Below are positions 30,434-41,777 of a DNA stretch of 64,000 bases, in pieces; positions within the stretch are counted from its first letter, which is position 1, and every line of letters begins with the position of its first letter. The notes beneath the pieces were generated by a model, which was given only the letters and a program-made list of their open reading frames with translations, was not told the DNA's origin and searched no databases. Made by a program: the position numbers and the translations under genes. The DNA comes from Microstegium vimineum. Lineage: Eukaryota; Streptophyta; Magnoliopsida; Poales; Poaceae. The stretch lies in contig CM039120.1 of assembly GCA_022036555.1 (NCBI GenBank), positions 10,826,179 through 10,890,178 of the forward strand, given 5' to 3'.

Positions 30434-33400
30434 CTTACTTAGATCAAGAACTCTGACCCCATAGTTGTCCACTGCGACATGTTTTTATTCAACCCATTCA
30501 CATTTATATACGGGGATTTGGAATGTACCATAGTCTAGTTCCCATATCTCAACAATGATGCCAAAGTATGTAATAATCTCACATGTCGTAGAGTCAATGG
30601 CCTCGCATCGAACACCACTGTTTTGTGTCATGTTCTTTATGTCCTTGTACTTGGTACATAATGTGAATCCATTAATGTCATAGGTTTGCCATGTAGTGAC
30701 CTGGCGTGAGGGTCCACATGCCAACCCTTTGATGGTCTGTTCCTCAATTGTTTCCCCATGTGTAATATTCGTCTCCCTTAGCCATGTGTTGAACCGAGTC
30801 TTGTGTTCCTTCATTACCCAATCATCCGTGTGGACCAAGATTATGTTCCCGAAGTTCATTTAAGTGTTCCTCGATCAAAGGCTCCATTATCGAGAGCTGA
30901 TGCAGGATACTGTGATGTGCCTCGAGGACTATGTTGTAATCTTTTGGGATGAATGATTTTCGTCCCATCCTCCCACTTCCATACAGCCTACCCTCATGTC
31001 GTGACGGAGGCAAACCTATTGCAACTTGATCTTTTAGGACACTAATGCAGAATGGACCTCCGGACTCAATGACCTCTTCGGTTAAATACCCCTCAATCAT
31101 AGACGCCTTTAGGCGAGCATGAGTTGAAACATAACCATTTAGTATTGCCATGAAACGCTCATAAGTCCACATTTCATGCAAGTACATAGGACTCAATGCC
31201 TCAATTTGAGGAACCAAGTGCACAACAAGGTGCACCATGATATCGAAGAATGCTGGGGGAAACACATCTCCAACTGTGACACTGTCTCCACTACGAATTC
31301 CTGAAGAGTCGCTAACTCATCATGGTCAATCATCTTTTTTGAGATCTTGTTGAAAATGAAGCACAGACGTGTTACTGCCATCTTTACGAACAAAGGATTT
31401 ATATCCCTGATGACAATCGGAAGGAAAGTAGTAAGCATGACATGACAATCATGTGAGTTGTAGTTAGTGAGTGTAAGGTCTTTCATTGACACGATACTTC
31501 GTATGCTAGAACAAAATCCAGATGGGACTTTCAACTTCCTCAATCACACACGCATCGCATGTTTCTCATCTAAGTTGAGGTTGTAGCTTGCTGCGGGTAG
31601 ATGATACTTCCCATTTTCTTGTAGAACAGGGTGAAGCTCTTTTTTATGCCTAACTGTACCATGTCCATGCGTGAATTCAGACCTTCCTTTGTCTTGCTCT
31701 TCATGTCTAGCAATGTGCCAATTAGACTTTCAAACACGTTCTTCTGAACATGCATACCATCGATCGCATGTCATACATCTAACTCTTTCCAGTATGGCAA
31801 ATACTCAAAGAAAATAGACATCTTCTTGAATGTAGCCCCTGGAGTTGGTTTGACATTCTTTCTTGGTTTTCCGTCTTTTGTCTTTTTCCCGAAAACAAAT
31901 TTGATTTTGCTAACTATTTGGAAAACTCTTTGGCCTTTACTGTTACCTGATGGTGCAGTAGAGTGTAGTTCATCGTTATTGTCAAAGTACTTAACCATCT
32001 TTTTAAGGCGATACCTGTGTCCTTTCGATAAGAAGCGTCTGTGTCTCATGTATACTATCTTCTTAGATGCATCGAGGGACACATAAGCGGTTTCATCTAT
32101 GCAGAATACACAACCAACCTTTCCCTTGAACTGCCCTGATAATGTGAAGAGAGCAGGGTAATCGTTGATCGTAACAAAAATAATTGCTCTCAGCGTGAAA
32201 GATTCTTTGCAGTACTCATCCCACATTTGAACACCTTTTTCCCACAACATCTTCATGTCTTCCATTAAGGGCTCCAAGAAAACATCCATGTCCACTCCAG
32301 GTTGTGTAGGTCCAGAGATAAGGATGGTTAGCATGAGGTACTTTCGCTTTTGCATCAACCATTGGGGAAGGTTGTAGATGGTGAGGATCACCGGCCATGT
32401 GCTATGCGTGCTGCTCCTCTCAGCAAATGGATTCATTCCATCAGTACTCAGTGCAAATCTAACATTTCTTGTTTCCTTTGCAAAGTCTTAATGGTTGTTA
32501 TTGAAATCTCTCCACTCCGTGCCATCAGCCGGATGACGAAGCTTCCCATCATTTTTGTGCTCATTTGAAGCATGCCAGGTCATAAGTTTGGCATCTTCTG
32601 GGTTAGCGAACAAACACCTCAATCGATCAACCACAGGAAGGTACCACATCACTAAAGCAGGAATCTTTTTCTGAGCATAATAGTCTACTTCGTCTTTTTC
32701 TTTGCTTGTGAGGGGTTTTGTTGCTCTCTGTTGGGTCTTCTTTCTCTTATTTCCTTTACACTTGGAGGCAGCACATTCTTCTTCTCGAAAGTCTTTATTC
32801 GTCTTGTACCTACTTGCACCACAGTTTGGACAGCTGACCATGTCCTTATATTTATCACCTCGATATAGGATACAATGATTTCTACATGCGTGGATCCTCT
32901 CAACACCCATAGTGAGCGGAGTGATTAACTTCTTTGCATAGTACGTGTTAGCCGGCACATTGTTCTCCTTTGGAAGCAAGTCTGCGATAATACTCAAGAA
33001 CGCATCAAAGCCAGCATCAGACAAACCATATCTAGCTTTGAACACCAAAAACTTAAGCACAGACCGCAGTGTCGTGAACTCTTGGGTACAACCCTTAGAC
33101 TCATCATACAAAGGCTCTTTTGCTGCATTCATCAGGGAATCCATACCTTTCATGAAGAACATTGAAGGGTCATCTAAATGACGATGCGATAGTGCCTCTA
33201 ACAAATCTGCATCTTCCACAACCATATCTGGCAGGACCTCATCACATTCATTTGCTCCATCAACACCATGATCAGGATCAAGAGGTTGTTGTGTCTCGTG
33301 TATGAACGTGAACTCGTCAACAAGCATATGTAGATCAACATCAATATCTGCAGTGTTTGTCGTTGTATAATGCGTAGAACTACCCTCTCCATGCTTTGTC

Positions 33401-33624
33401 CAAATCAAGTAATCCTTCATAAACCCCCGACAGACTAGATGAGAAAGGATTGTTTGAGTGTCATCAAATACAACAACATTTTTGCAGTCTATGCATGGAC
33501 AATGTATGTGCTTCATCTTTGTTCTCCAAGCATGGTTCTTAGCAGCGTCAACAAACTTATGCACTTCTGATAAGTATGATGGATCTAGTCTTGACAACTC
33601 ATACATCCATAATGACCTCTCCAT
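30434..33624 (-). pseudogene. tnp2-type transposase, main part (outer CACTA)
   Basis: TNPD/tnp2 transposases bind and cut CACTA termini. The start at 33624 follows a 3' splice site (33629-33635), so the 5' leader is spliced. A transposase-associated domain is seen first (CPC..C motif near residues 43-48). The tnp2 core follows (GKLRHPADG near the end of 32488-33624, then FTLRAIIFVTINDYPA in 31771-32436), and then the C-terminal domains (31193-31543 and 30822-31265). Lesions: in-frame stops at 32488-32490 and 31771-31773 (both sit where a CAA or CGA codon fits), a frameshift near 31640, further frame breaks around 31265 and 30850, and a stop at 30485-30487. The frame runs into the GCTAC duplication and resumes at 3206. 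Usual family length is about 1000 residues or more. Confidence 0.85.
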
Positions 33625-34374
33625 CGTACCTGTACAAAAATATAATGAATTAATTGTATGCTAAAAGTTGAAACCATATGCCTAGCTCCAAAAAGTTACT
33701 CAAACTGAGCAAAAATGAATAAAAGGATGCAAGAGAGAGATAAACTACTTTATTAATCTACTTTATTAGAGAACTAACCAAAAAAACTATATTGCTCTCT
33801 ACATATAAAAACACTTCATGAACACAATCCATTGATAGCTACAACTAAAAAATCTATTTCATAAGGTACATTTTTTAAACCTATATTTGTCTCTCCATAC
33901 AAACAAACAATTCATGGAACAATTTATGAATATAAAGAAAAAATACTAAGTAAATAGACCTATATGGCTCTCTACATGAACATACCATTCATGGCTATAG
34001 GTATATACATACAACTAAAAAAATCTTGGATAAACTAAATTGACAACAAAACATGAGTAGGGAGACCGGAGAGAGGCATCATCTAACCATCTTAAGCATA
34101 AACATTTCACAAAATCTTGCTCATAACCTAGCTACCCTTCTCTCTCACTCATGGTGAAACCCTAGATCCAAAAGGGACTCAAATTGAGCAAGGAATGGAC
34201 AAAATGAGGCAAGAGAGGCATAAACTAACCTTTCTTAGCAACCTCCTTCCAAAAATGAAGATCAAAACCTCCCCCTTGTATTTGAAGAAATATGGACCTC
34301 CAAAATCGCCTTAAATGGAAGTTGGCTGCGAGCTACAGTATTTCTCGGGGAGGAAGAAGGATATATATAGCTAC
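33625..34374 (-). other. Leader and promoter of outer CACTA tnp2
   Basis: AT-rich 5' leader of the tnp2 gene on minus, ending at a 3' splice site (33629-33635). A TATATATA on minus lies at 34362-34369, just inside the subterminal repeats. Confidence 0.55.
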
Positions 34375-34675
34375 AGGAACACCACTAGCGGTTTCTTAAG
34401 TCAACCGTCTCTGGAAATGGTGCATTTCCACATGCAGTTCAGCTAAATCAACCGCCAGTGTAAATCTATTTACACTGACGGCTGACTTAGCTGAATCGCC
34501 TATGGAAATACGTCATTTCCACATGCGGTTATTTTAAGACAGCCGCCAGTGTAAATAGGTTTACACTGGTGGTTCGTAGCTGGTCCGTACGCAACCATTT
34601 CTACTGGCGCATGATAACTGAAACCGCCAGTAAAAATAAATGTCACTGCAGGCTTAGAGCTGGTTTGTACTAGTG
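34375..34675. repeat. Right terminal and subterminal repeats of outer CACTA
   Basis: Alternating AACCGCCAGTGTAAA and its complement form several hairpins, for example around 34455-34485 and 34545-34575. They end at the terminus GTACTAGTG (34667-34675). Confidence 0.85.
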
Positions 34676-34789
34676 TTTATTATTTATTCAAAGAAGATTT
34701 ACAGTCGTTTTATTCGTAAGTCATCACATCACAGTGTCCAAACTCTAATACTCTATATTGTCTCAGAAAAAAAAAGGGTCTGTAATAGT

Positions 34790-35841
34790 CTATTCTTGAT
34801 CACGAGCCTTGAGGAAGCTCTTGCAGAGCGTCAACCAGAACTCCCGGTCCGGGGCAGTGGTCTCCAGCTCCCTCTTCACGGCCTCAGCAAAGGGAATCTG
34901 CAGCGTTCCAGTGGCAAAACGGAATCAGCACCGACTGAGAATAAGCTTCGGAGTTCAGATGCATATGCATGCAGAGAACGACGCGCGACTGCTTGTCTGT
35001 TTGAATTTGATATGAGGGGTGAAGAGAAGGTGAAGCTAGGCTGATGCACTGCACTCACGGTGATGGATCCGGCGGCGAGGAGGCGGTCGACGAGGCTGAG
35101 GAGGATGTCCTTGGTGTACTCCGGGTGCCCCTGGATGCCCAGCACGTGCTCGCCGACGCAGAACATCTCGACGCCGGTCTTGTCGGAGGAGGCAAGCACC
35201 TCCGCGCCCTCCGGCACCTCCCACACCTGCTCGATCGATCGGTCGGAATGAATGGCTGCGGTGCAGTGCGACAAGGAAAAGGAATATATATATGCCAGTG
35301 TGTACACATACGAACGCACAGGGCCGGCACGCACCTCGTCCTGATGGACCTCGGTGATCCTGGCGCGGGGCGGCAGCTGGTCCCGGTCCCGCAGCGCGTC
35401 GAGGAACAGCGGCAGCGGCGCCGGCGCCTCGGCGATGGCCACCTCCCTGACGCCGACGTCCCACCCGGCACGGGCCTTGCCGACGCGGCCGCCGAGCGCG
35501 CGGCAGATCAGCTGGTGGCCGAAGCAGACGCCGAGGAGGCGCTTGCGCAGGCCGTGCAGCGCGCGCACCAGGAGGCACAGCCGCAGGATCCACAGGTCGT
35601 CGCCGTACGCGTCGTGCGGGCTGCCGCTGATCACGAACCCGTCGTAGCCCTCCAGGTCGCCGGCGGCCGGGAGCTCGCCGTCGATCGCCCGGTACAGGTC
35701 CCACGTCTCGCCCGCGTCCCCGAACGCCGCCACGAACACGTGGAGGTACCCGCCGTACTTGTTCAACACGTACTCCGAGTCGTGCGCCGCCATCAGCAGC
35801 GCGTACCGCCCGCCCGTCGCCGACGCTGCCTCCGCAACCAT
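34790..35841 (-). CDS. Class I glutamine amidotransferase-like gamma-glutamyl peptidase
   Basis: Three exons, 35841-35335, 35226-35059 and 34897-34790, give 260 residues, all in phase 0 with GT/AG introns. The nucleophile elbow GVCFGHQ places the catalytic Cys at about residue 106. The GHPEYT motif gives His203 and Glu205, which completes the triad. Plant homologues (GGP1/GGP3 type, about 250 residues) cleave the gamma-glutamyl group from glutathione conjugates in the cytosol, in sulfur-metabolite synthesis. Start: the first ATG giving the conserved N-terminus, followed by RYALLMAAHDSEYV. No signal peptide is seen. Exons are very GC-rich, as usual for grass genes. The long plus-strand ORF 35044-35883 is a shadow. 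It lies only 115 bp from the CACTA terminus, so the transposon sits in its 3' flank. Confidence 0.92.
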
Positions 35842-35867
35842 CTCAGCTCAGCTCAGATCGTCTCAGC

Positions 35868-35876
35868 TCAGCTCAT
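35868..35876 (-). promoter_or_regulatory. Minimal upstream ORF in GGP-like leader
   Basis: ATG AGC TGA lies 26 bp upstream of the main start, within a leader built of AGCTGAGCTGAG repeats. If transcribed, this two-codon uORF could reduce or condition translation. This is seen directly; the effect is inferred. Confidence 0.45.
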
Positions 35877-35915
35877 GGTGTAGTGTGCCAGCAGTTGCAG
35901 GGAGATGCAGAGCAA

Positions 35916-35921
35916 TTTATA
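35916..35921 (-). promoter_or_regulatory. TATA box of GGP-like gene
   Basis: TATAAA on minus (in CTATAAATTG), 75 bp upstream of the start codon. It predicts a transcription start near 35885-35890 and a short leader. Confidence 0.7.
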
Positions 35922-36562
35922 GACGCCGGCCCGGCCGAGCGACGGCAAGGACAGGAGGTACCCAAGCCATGCCAGTGTGCAGAGGAGCATGTGGCCGCAC
36001 TGCATTACGCCAAGTCGGAGGCGAGGCGGCCTGACAGTTTCCGGACGTGGAGAATGTTGACAAATTCGGGTCGGATCGGATGGGACGATTCCTTTGATCG
36101 TGCGGCCACCCCCCATAATAATTCAAACTGAAACTTTCATGCATGGGGCCGCGGATGCTCTCCTCTCGAGCTTTTTGACTGTCGTCATTTATTTGGGACC
36201 AAAACTAGGAGCTCCATCGATCGATGATATGGTCTTGTACTCTGCATGGCTGCCGCCGTTTGCTGCGGGCGATCGAGCTTGACCGGAACGTAAGTCAGAA
36301 AGAGCATGTGCCAAAAATTCCAATATCCATGGCCACTTCGTTTTTACTTTAGTATAAACTGGCATATGTATTCATACGTTACAATAAAACCAATGTAACT
36401 TACAAATCAGACTACGTATTATTGTGACGTATGAGTTGTTTCAACTCGTATGGGTATCCATCATAAGTCTAGGTTCACACATAGAGGTCTCGGAGGGAGC
36501 TAGTGAGGGTCATTTGAAAAATAAAAATGATGAATGGAACAATTCCTTTGCTCTTTAATATC
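35922..36562. other. Upstream region of GGP-like gene
   Basis: No gene. GC-rich for about 200 bp, then AT-rich. ORFs on both strands lack signatures. Confidence 0.5.

Positions 36563-36610
<48 letters not shown>
36563..36610. repeat. (TA)n microsatellite
   Basis: About 22 uninterrupted TA units. A second shorter run lies near 37096-37112. Confidence 0.95.
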
Positions 36611-36611
<1 letters not shown>

Positions 36612-36660
36612 TGATATTGATAAAGAGTATATATAGATAAATACGGATACTGACCATATA

Positions 36661-37165
36661 CTCCCTCTGTCCCAGAATAAATGACGCTATGGGATGCGTG
36701 CATGTCAAACTTTTTCAATTTTAATTGGATTTATAGAAAATACATACAACATTTATATCTCCACATAAATTTATTATGAACCTACACTCAACGATCTATC
36801 TAATGATACTAATTACTACCTACGTCCCTAAAAAAACGCAATTATGGGAATCGTGCCGGTCAAAGAATCTTATGTTTGACTAACGTTAGTTTAAATAGTA
36901 TTAGCATCTATGTATCTAAATAATTTTATTATGAAAATATATTCTATAAGTAATTTAATGATACTAATTTTATATCACGGATGTTAGTACTTTTTTATAT
37001 AAAATTAGTCAAAGTTCAAACTGATTGACTACTCGAAAAACGAGAATTATATTCTTTTGGGGACGGAGGTAGTATATATTATAAATATTATTATTTATAT
37101 ATATATATATATAATTGATCAAAGTTTAAAAATGTTAACTTTTCGGAAAGCGAGAATGACTTCTA
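36661..37165. mobile_element. Decayed Stowaway-like MITE hosting another
   Basis: Begins CTCCCTCTGTCCCAGAATAAATGACG after a TA. The complementary end (GAATGACTTCTATTTTTTT) appears only after 37130, beyond an inserted MITE. The far terminus has lost its GGACGGAGGGAG end. Confidence 0.5.
36816..37072. mobile_element. Stowaway MITE, 257 bp (nested)
   Basis: Termini CTACCTACGTCCC and GGGGACGGAGGTAG are inverted and flanked by TA duplications (36814-36815 and 37073-37074). AT-rich interior, no ORF. Confidence 0.85.
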
Positions 37166-38402
37166 TTTTTTTAGAAAAGGGAATATATTAATATTTCAGC
37201 TTCTGCATCGATTAATGCATATGGTTGTTCATTATTACAAGCAAGCGTCAAACTGATTAAGGAATCTTGAAAACAAAGTTTGGAGCCATGAAGACGTCAA
37301 AATTATCAAATGGAAAAAAACTAAAGAGCAATTCATTCGTGTCTTGCAAACACCTCCATCGCAATTACCATGGGATATATATATTGGGATCATAATTTGT
37401 GTATACACACTTTACTTTGCCATGGATTATAATATTTTATATAATGGTAATGTATTGTAAAAGCTGGGTTGTTTGGGGTTGCGCGAATAATATCAAAATA
37501 GCTAGATGGAGGGAGACGACGCGATCATATAGAACCTGACTATTATTTTTTATTTGGATTTTATCAAATAGGTCCTCAGTTGTGAACTTAAGCATAACAG
37601 TTAGTTTGATTATTCTGTCCATTCAGATTTGAGTCACGACTCGGTTAGATTCTGTCCATCCAGATTTGAGTCACAACTCGCATATGGTTTTTTTAACTAA
37701 ATATTCTTTAGTTAGTAGTAGTAAACAATGTCTATCAACTATATATAATGCACATAACGATGGTGACGTGTTTGTATAGATCATCCACGTCTATATTGTG
37801 TTTTGCTTGAAATATGGAGCATGATTAGTTGAGACTAGTTGTGGCGACGAGCTTTGAAGTTTCGGATTAGAGTTGATTTGGAGGGTTGCCTTCACCCTAG
37901 ACCTAGATAGAGATTTCATGAAGATAGGTAATAGACTCAGCGTGAAGAGGATGGATAGGGATAGGCCACGAGGCCATGGGCGACATTGGTTTCTAGGCTA
38001 TGGGAGCTAAAAAATAGGGTGTTTATTGATGGACTAGTCGGTGGAACACAACAATAAAAAGAAGCACACAACACTAAATAAGAAGATGATGTTGGACCAC
38101 ATGTACATCAACAGATTAGATTGATTACATGAGAAATACTTGATTTGATACAGATATGATATCGCTAAGTAGCACACACTAGCGATTTTAACTTTTATAA
38201 ATCCTCTTCACCTATTGTGCAAAGCCACATGGAGTTTTATAATGTGGAAGAGAGAGGCCATTGTTATATAATATGCGAGAGAGTGTTTTACAATGTGTGG
38301 TAGAGTTCTCATGACACGTAGTAATAACCCGTTTCATCATGATAAGTGTTAATATATGAGAACGCTTATCAGACAAAACTAGTATATAGTCGCTTTATAC
38401 TA
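37166..38402. other. Intergenic, AT-rich
   Basis: Nothing coding is supported. A short direct repeat GATTCTGTCCATCCAGATTTGAGTCA-type motif occurs near 37613-37675. Confidence 0.5.
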
Positions 38403-38551
38403 CTCCCTTCATTTAATTCTAAGTTATTAGATTCTTTATTAATTATTTTTTATAGTATATTTATTTGATGTCATAAATCTTTGTAATTTTAATTTAGGTC
38501 AAATTTAAGATTCTTTGACTCTCAAGAAAATCAAAATTAAGAATGAGTGAG
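38403..38551. mobile_element. Stowaway-type MITE, ~149 bp
   Basis: CTCCCTTCATTTAATTCTAAG and the complementary ...AAAATTAAGAATGAGTGAG are flanked by TA on both sides. AT-rich interior. Confidence 0.7.
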
Positions 38552-38606
38552 TACAGTAATATCTGCTTCAGAGGGGGGGGGGGGAGCCGTTCAATTCAAA
38601 AGGTGT

Positions 38607-38843
38607 CTATGGTCCATGGTGAAGCTGCCGGTCTGCCTCATGACTATGTACTGGCATGACAACCATTTTTGTTTGGTTGAAGGAAATGTCAAGAACATGC
38701 TTCACTAATTCAACTCTCTTAGTGGCTGCTTCCCGTTTGTTCAATGATTTCCTGGCACAGCCGCGTAAAACATTTCCATATCCAAATGTAGCGTGGTTAG
38801 TGGAGACCGGTTTTAGCAGGCGCTGCTTGGACGTTTTCAACAC
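38607..38843 (-). pseudogene. Unidentified coding-like fragment
   Basis: A 78-residue open frame on minus with balanced composition (FGYGNVLRGCARKSLNKREA) reads like an internal exon. There is no start context and no flanking exons I can place. The family is not recognised. It is preceded on plus by a run of about 12 G (38571-38582). It could be a relic of a host gene or a chance frame. Confidence 0.3.
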
Positions 38844-38874
38844 CTGTGACCATCCTTATTATCTGGTGTGCTGA

Positions 38875-39740
38875 CTCATGAACAGTGCATACAAGTGGTT
38901 TTAAATAGAGGCCTAAGCTATTTAGCGGTGGCCAGAAGCTAAGCTATAAAAAGTTATAGTCTCTGATATAAAACCCAATTATATACATAAACATGCCACC
39001 AAGAAAATTTCATCTGACATTTCATATCCATTATTTCAGTTATTCAATCAATTAGCATACTCATCAATATAATCAACATTTATATTCATCTGACATTTCA
39101 TAAAAATAATCAACAATAAACTGCTCAATATTTTTTCATTGGTTCATTACATCATTTGTTATTATTAAGTAAACAACAAAACGATGAGGCATATATTATG
39201 TAATTTAGAGTAAATAATGATCATTTTCTCTTGGACAGTTGGTGTCATAAAAGAGTTTCATGCATGACTAAGCCAAATACCATTGTTTAGCAGAGCTAAA
39301 GTGCTCTTAATTAGCGGCCTTAGTGGAACAATTGTGTCTTCTGAAAAGCTATAGTGACGATACAGCGGGCCAACCGCCTTTGTAAATCGCCTCTGTTAAT
39401 GTCACGTCCATCTAGAAAATCCAGATCCAAAAAGGTGTTTCTCAAGATTCAAACCCACAACCTCCATCTTACACAACATCTTCCCACTACATTTTTTATC
39501 ATCACCCTAACACTACACTATCACGTGCTAACGCTACGATTTTATCTAAAAAATGTTATAAAAATCAACCAATTTATTTTTACAGAGTTTAACTTTTACA
39601 CAATTGTGTTTGAACCTATACACAATAGATGAAACACTTTTGCATTTAAAAAGACATAGTTACATTCTTCCTAACTCCTTAATCATTTATGTATATTATT
39701 TTTTTTAGATTTGGAAGGGTGCAAACATGGTCGGGCGAGA
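38875..39740. other. Intergenic, AT-rich
   Basis: AT-rich. A weak inverted resemblance between 38908-38935 and 39290-39330 (TTAGCGG, GGCC) hints at a small decayed DNA element, but no duplication is seen. Confidence 0.4.
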
Positions 39741-39749
39741 CATACGCGT

Positions 39750-39925
39750 CCTCGTCTCACCCCCTCGACCGTGGGACTTCCTCGTCCAACCCCTCGGGCG
39801 TAGACTCCATCTCGCCCAACCCGAGGGCACATGCTCTGTCTCGCTCGACCCCGAGGGTGCAAGCTTCGCCTCGTCCGACCCCGAGAGCATAGCCTATATA
39901 TTGCCTGACCTCTCGGGCGTAGGTG
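39750..39925 (+). repeat. ~35-bp imperfect tandem repeat
   Basis: About five units of the type CTCGTCCGACCCCGAGGG(C/T)(A/G)... in a GC-rich island within AT-rich DNA. It is similar in style to minisatellites in grass LTRs. The ORFs on both strands follow the repeat. Confidence 0.7.
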
Positions 39926-41009
39926 ATGTAACTAAATTGAAAATTTCTCCTTATTCTACAAAAAAACACGATTGACTCCATACAGTTTCCTCAGTCGCAT
40001 GACCAAGAGGGTGCCGATTCTACATGCTTGGCAGCAAGAACGGCTGCCCCCTCATCTGCAAAACAACAACAACCCAAAATTTGTTACCATTGAGAATTAA
40101 AAAAGAACAAATTTCGCAATGGTGACTTACCACCAAACCCATCTCCATACTGCAGCCGACTCTCTCCAGTGTCGGAGTAGGAGGTGCAACTCGTCCACGT
40201 CCATGCCCAACACCATCACTGTCGCCATTTATCAGTGCAAATCAAACCACCAACGAATATCTTATTAGTAATCAAGCATAAAATAGAGAAAATATATTTT
40301 TTATTTATACAAAAAGTAATTTAAACAATTTTAGCAAGAAACATCAGTGCCTCCCTTGTACGCCTACAATCTACCATTATAGTTATAATGAGAAGTCTCA
40401 AAAAAGATATTGCAAGTGATGGCGATAATTTTATCATCACTACGAAACACAATTAACTACTTTGGTACTGTTGTCTGCAACAGGAAGCCGGCTGGCCAAA
40501 CAAAACCATCCATTATTGCATCAGCCAAAAAGATATGCATAGAGAAATACATCTCCTGTAGGAGCACATGCTTACGTGGGAAGATGGCTTCATGTCTTCA
40601 AGTCCAACTATCTTCAGAAGTGTACACAAACTTGTTTTTCCATAGTTACACTACTTGGTGTATTTAAACGTCCTACGCTGCGACAATATCAACATCTAGA
40701 TAGAATCAACCGCTCATCTATCAACTATCGTAATTTAATAACAATGGAAGTGAATTAATATTTTCCACTTAAAAAGTAGACTTATAATCAGTAAATAAGA
40801 ACAAAATAGGTTGCTTATGGAACACTACAATTAAAAGAAGATGATGCTTATTAGTTAACTGACATAATCTAGTTACATGGTAAGTTCTGTACTAAAAAAA
40901 AGACACTAGAATGTGACATTTAGAACTTAAACACAATAATTGATGTAATATAGGAGTTATATGGTCATACGATCATAGAAGACGAATGAATAATAAGTTG
41001 GCAACAAAC
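39926..41009. other. Region downstream of J-domain pseudogene
   Basis: No conserved exon of the J-domain gene could be found here, although about half of the protein would be expected. Splice-like sites occur near 40000-40200 and 40460-40660, but their translations match nothing I know. Confidence 0.4.
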
Positions 41010-41777
41010 CTTAAATTTAATTTTAGAAGATGAATGAACTCTACAAACTAAGCCCATTTTGACTTCTTTATCTATTATGTCCATAGAATAAAAGTGAGTT
41101 GACTACTTTTCTACCTACCAATATTGTATAAATACCAAAGTTTACTCATTAGCAAACAAAATGAATAGATAAAGAATAAAAGGGAGCAGTTGTCAACATT
41201 CCTACATTCTTACAAATAGATTTGCCTAGCTGAATCTGAGAAATCTCTACCGATCTATTCAATGCCTCCTCTAAAATTGTTGCCGAGATAGTGGTCTAGA
41301 TTGGTACACCTAGTTTACTACACAAATATATTACATTACATAATGAGGCAAATACTATTGACTAAAGCAAAATAATAGATATATCATCATTAAGCTACCT
41401 ATAAACAGAGTAGCAAACATTGTATTCACAATATTGAGACTTGATAGGTCCAGCTCCAGTTGTTGACTACCTGCTTCAATGGCCTGAACGGTAACAAAAG
41501 CATTAGTCACACGAAAAAACAATCAGCTCAAACTGCTCAACCATGCCATCAATCACCTCAAACCCTGATGCATCATACTTGCGCCTGTTATCTGGATCTG
41601 ACAGGATGTTATAGGAGAATATGACTTCTTGAAACTTCTCTGAGGCAAGGGTCGTCTGAATTCTTATCTGGATGGTACGACAATTTTTACCAAATATAGA
41701 AATACTCAGACAGATGCATTGTCTCCATCAACTTATTAGTAAACAAGTCAGATAAATAAACAATCTAAACTACCAAG

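Larger units (their letters stand above)
2160..34675 (-). mobile_element. Outer CACTA DNA transposon (decayed, interrupted)
   Basis: The right terminus reads ...GTACTAGTG and ends at 34675 (CACTA on minus). It is followed inward by about 300 bp of subterminal repeats with the core AACCGCCAGT and by a tnp2-type transposase gene on minus. The element is split by the LTR element at 3212-30428. The tnp2 coding frame continues across that insertion, which shows the two halves were once contiguous. The left terminus is not seen. Bases 34676-34678 (TTT) would be the right copy of a 3-bp duplication, but there is no left copy to compare. Coding lesions indicate an inactive element. Confidence 0.8.

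Noticed and set aside
35044..35883. 279-residue plus-strand ORF
   Set aside because: It is the antisense shadow of the GGP-like gene and runs across its introns.
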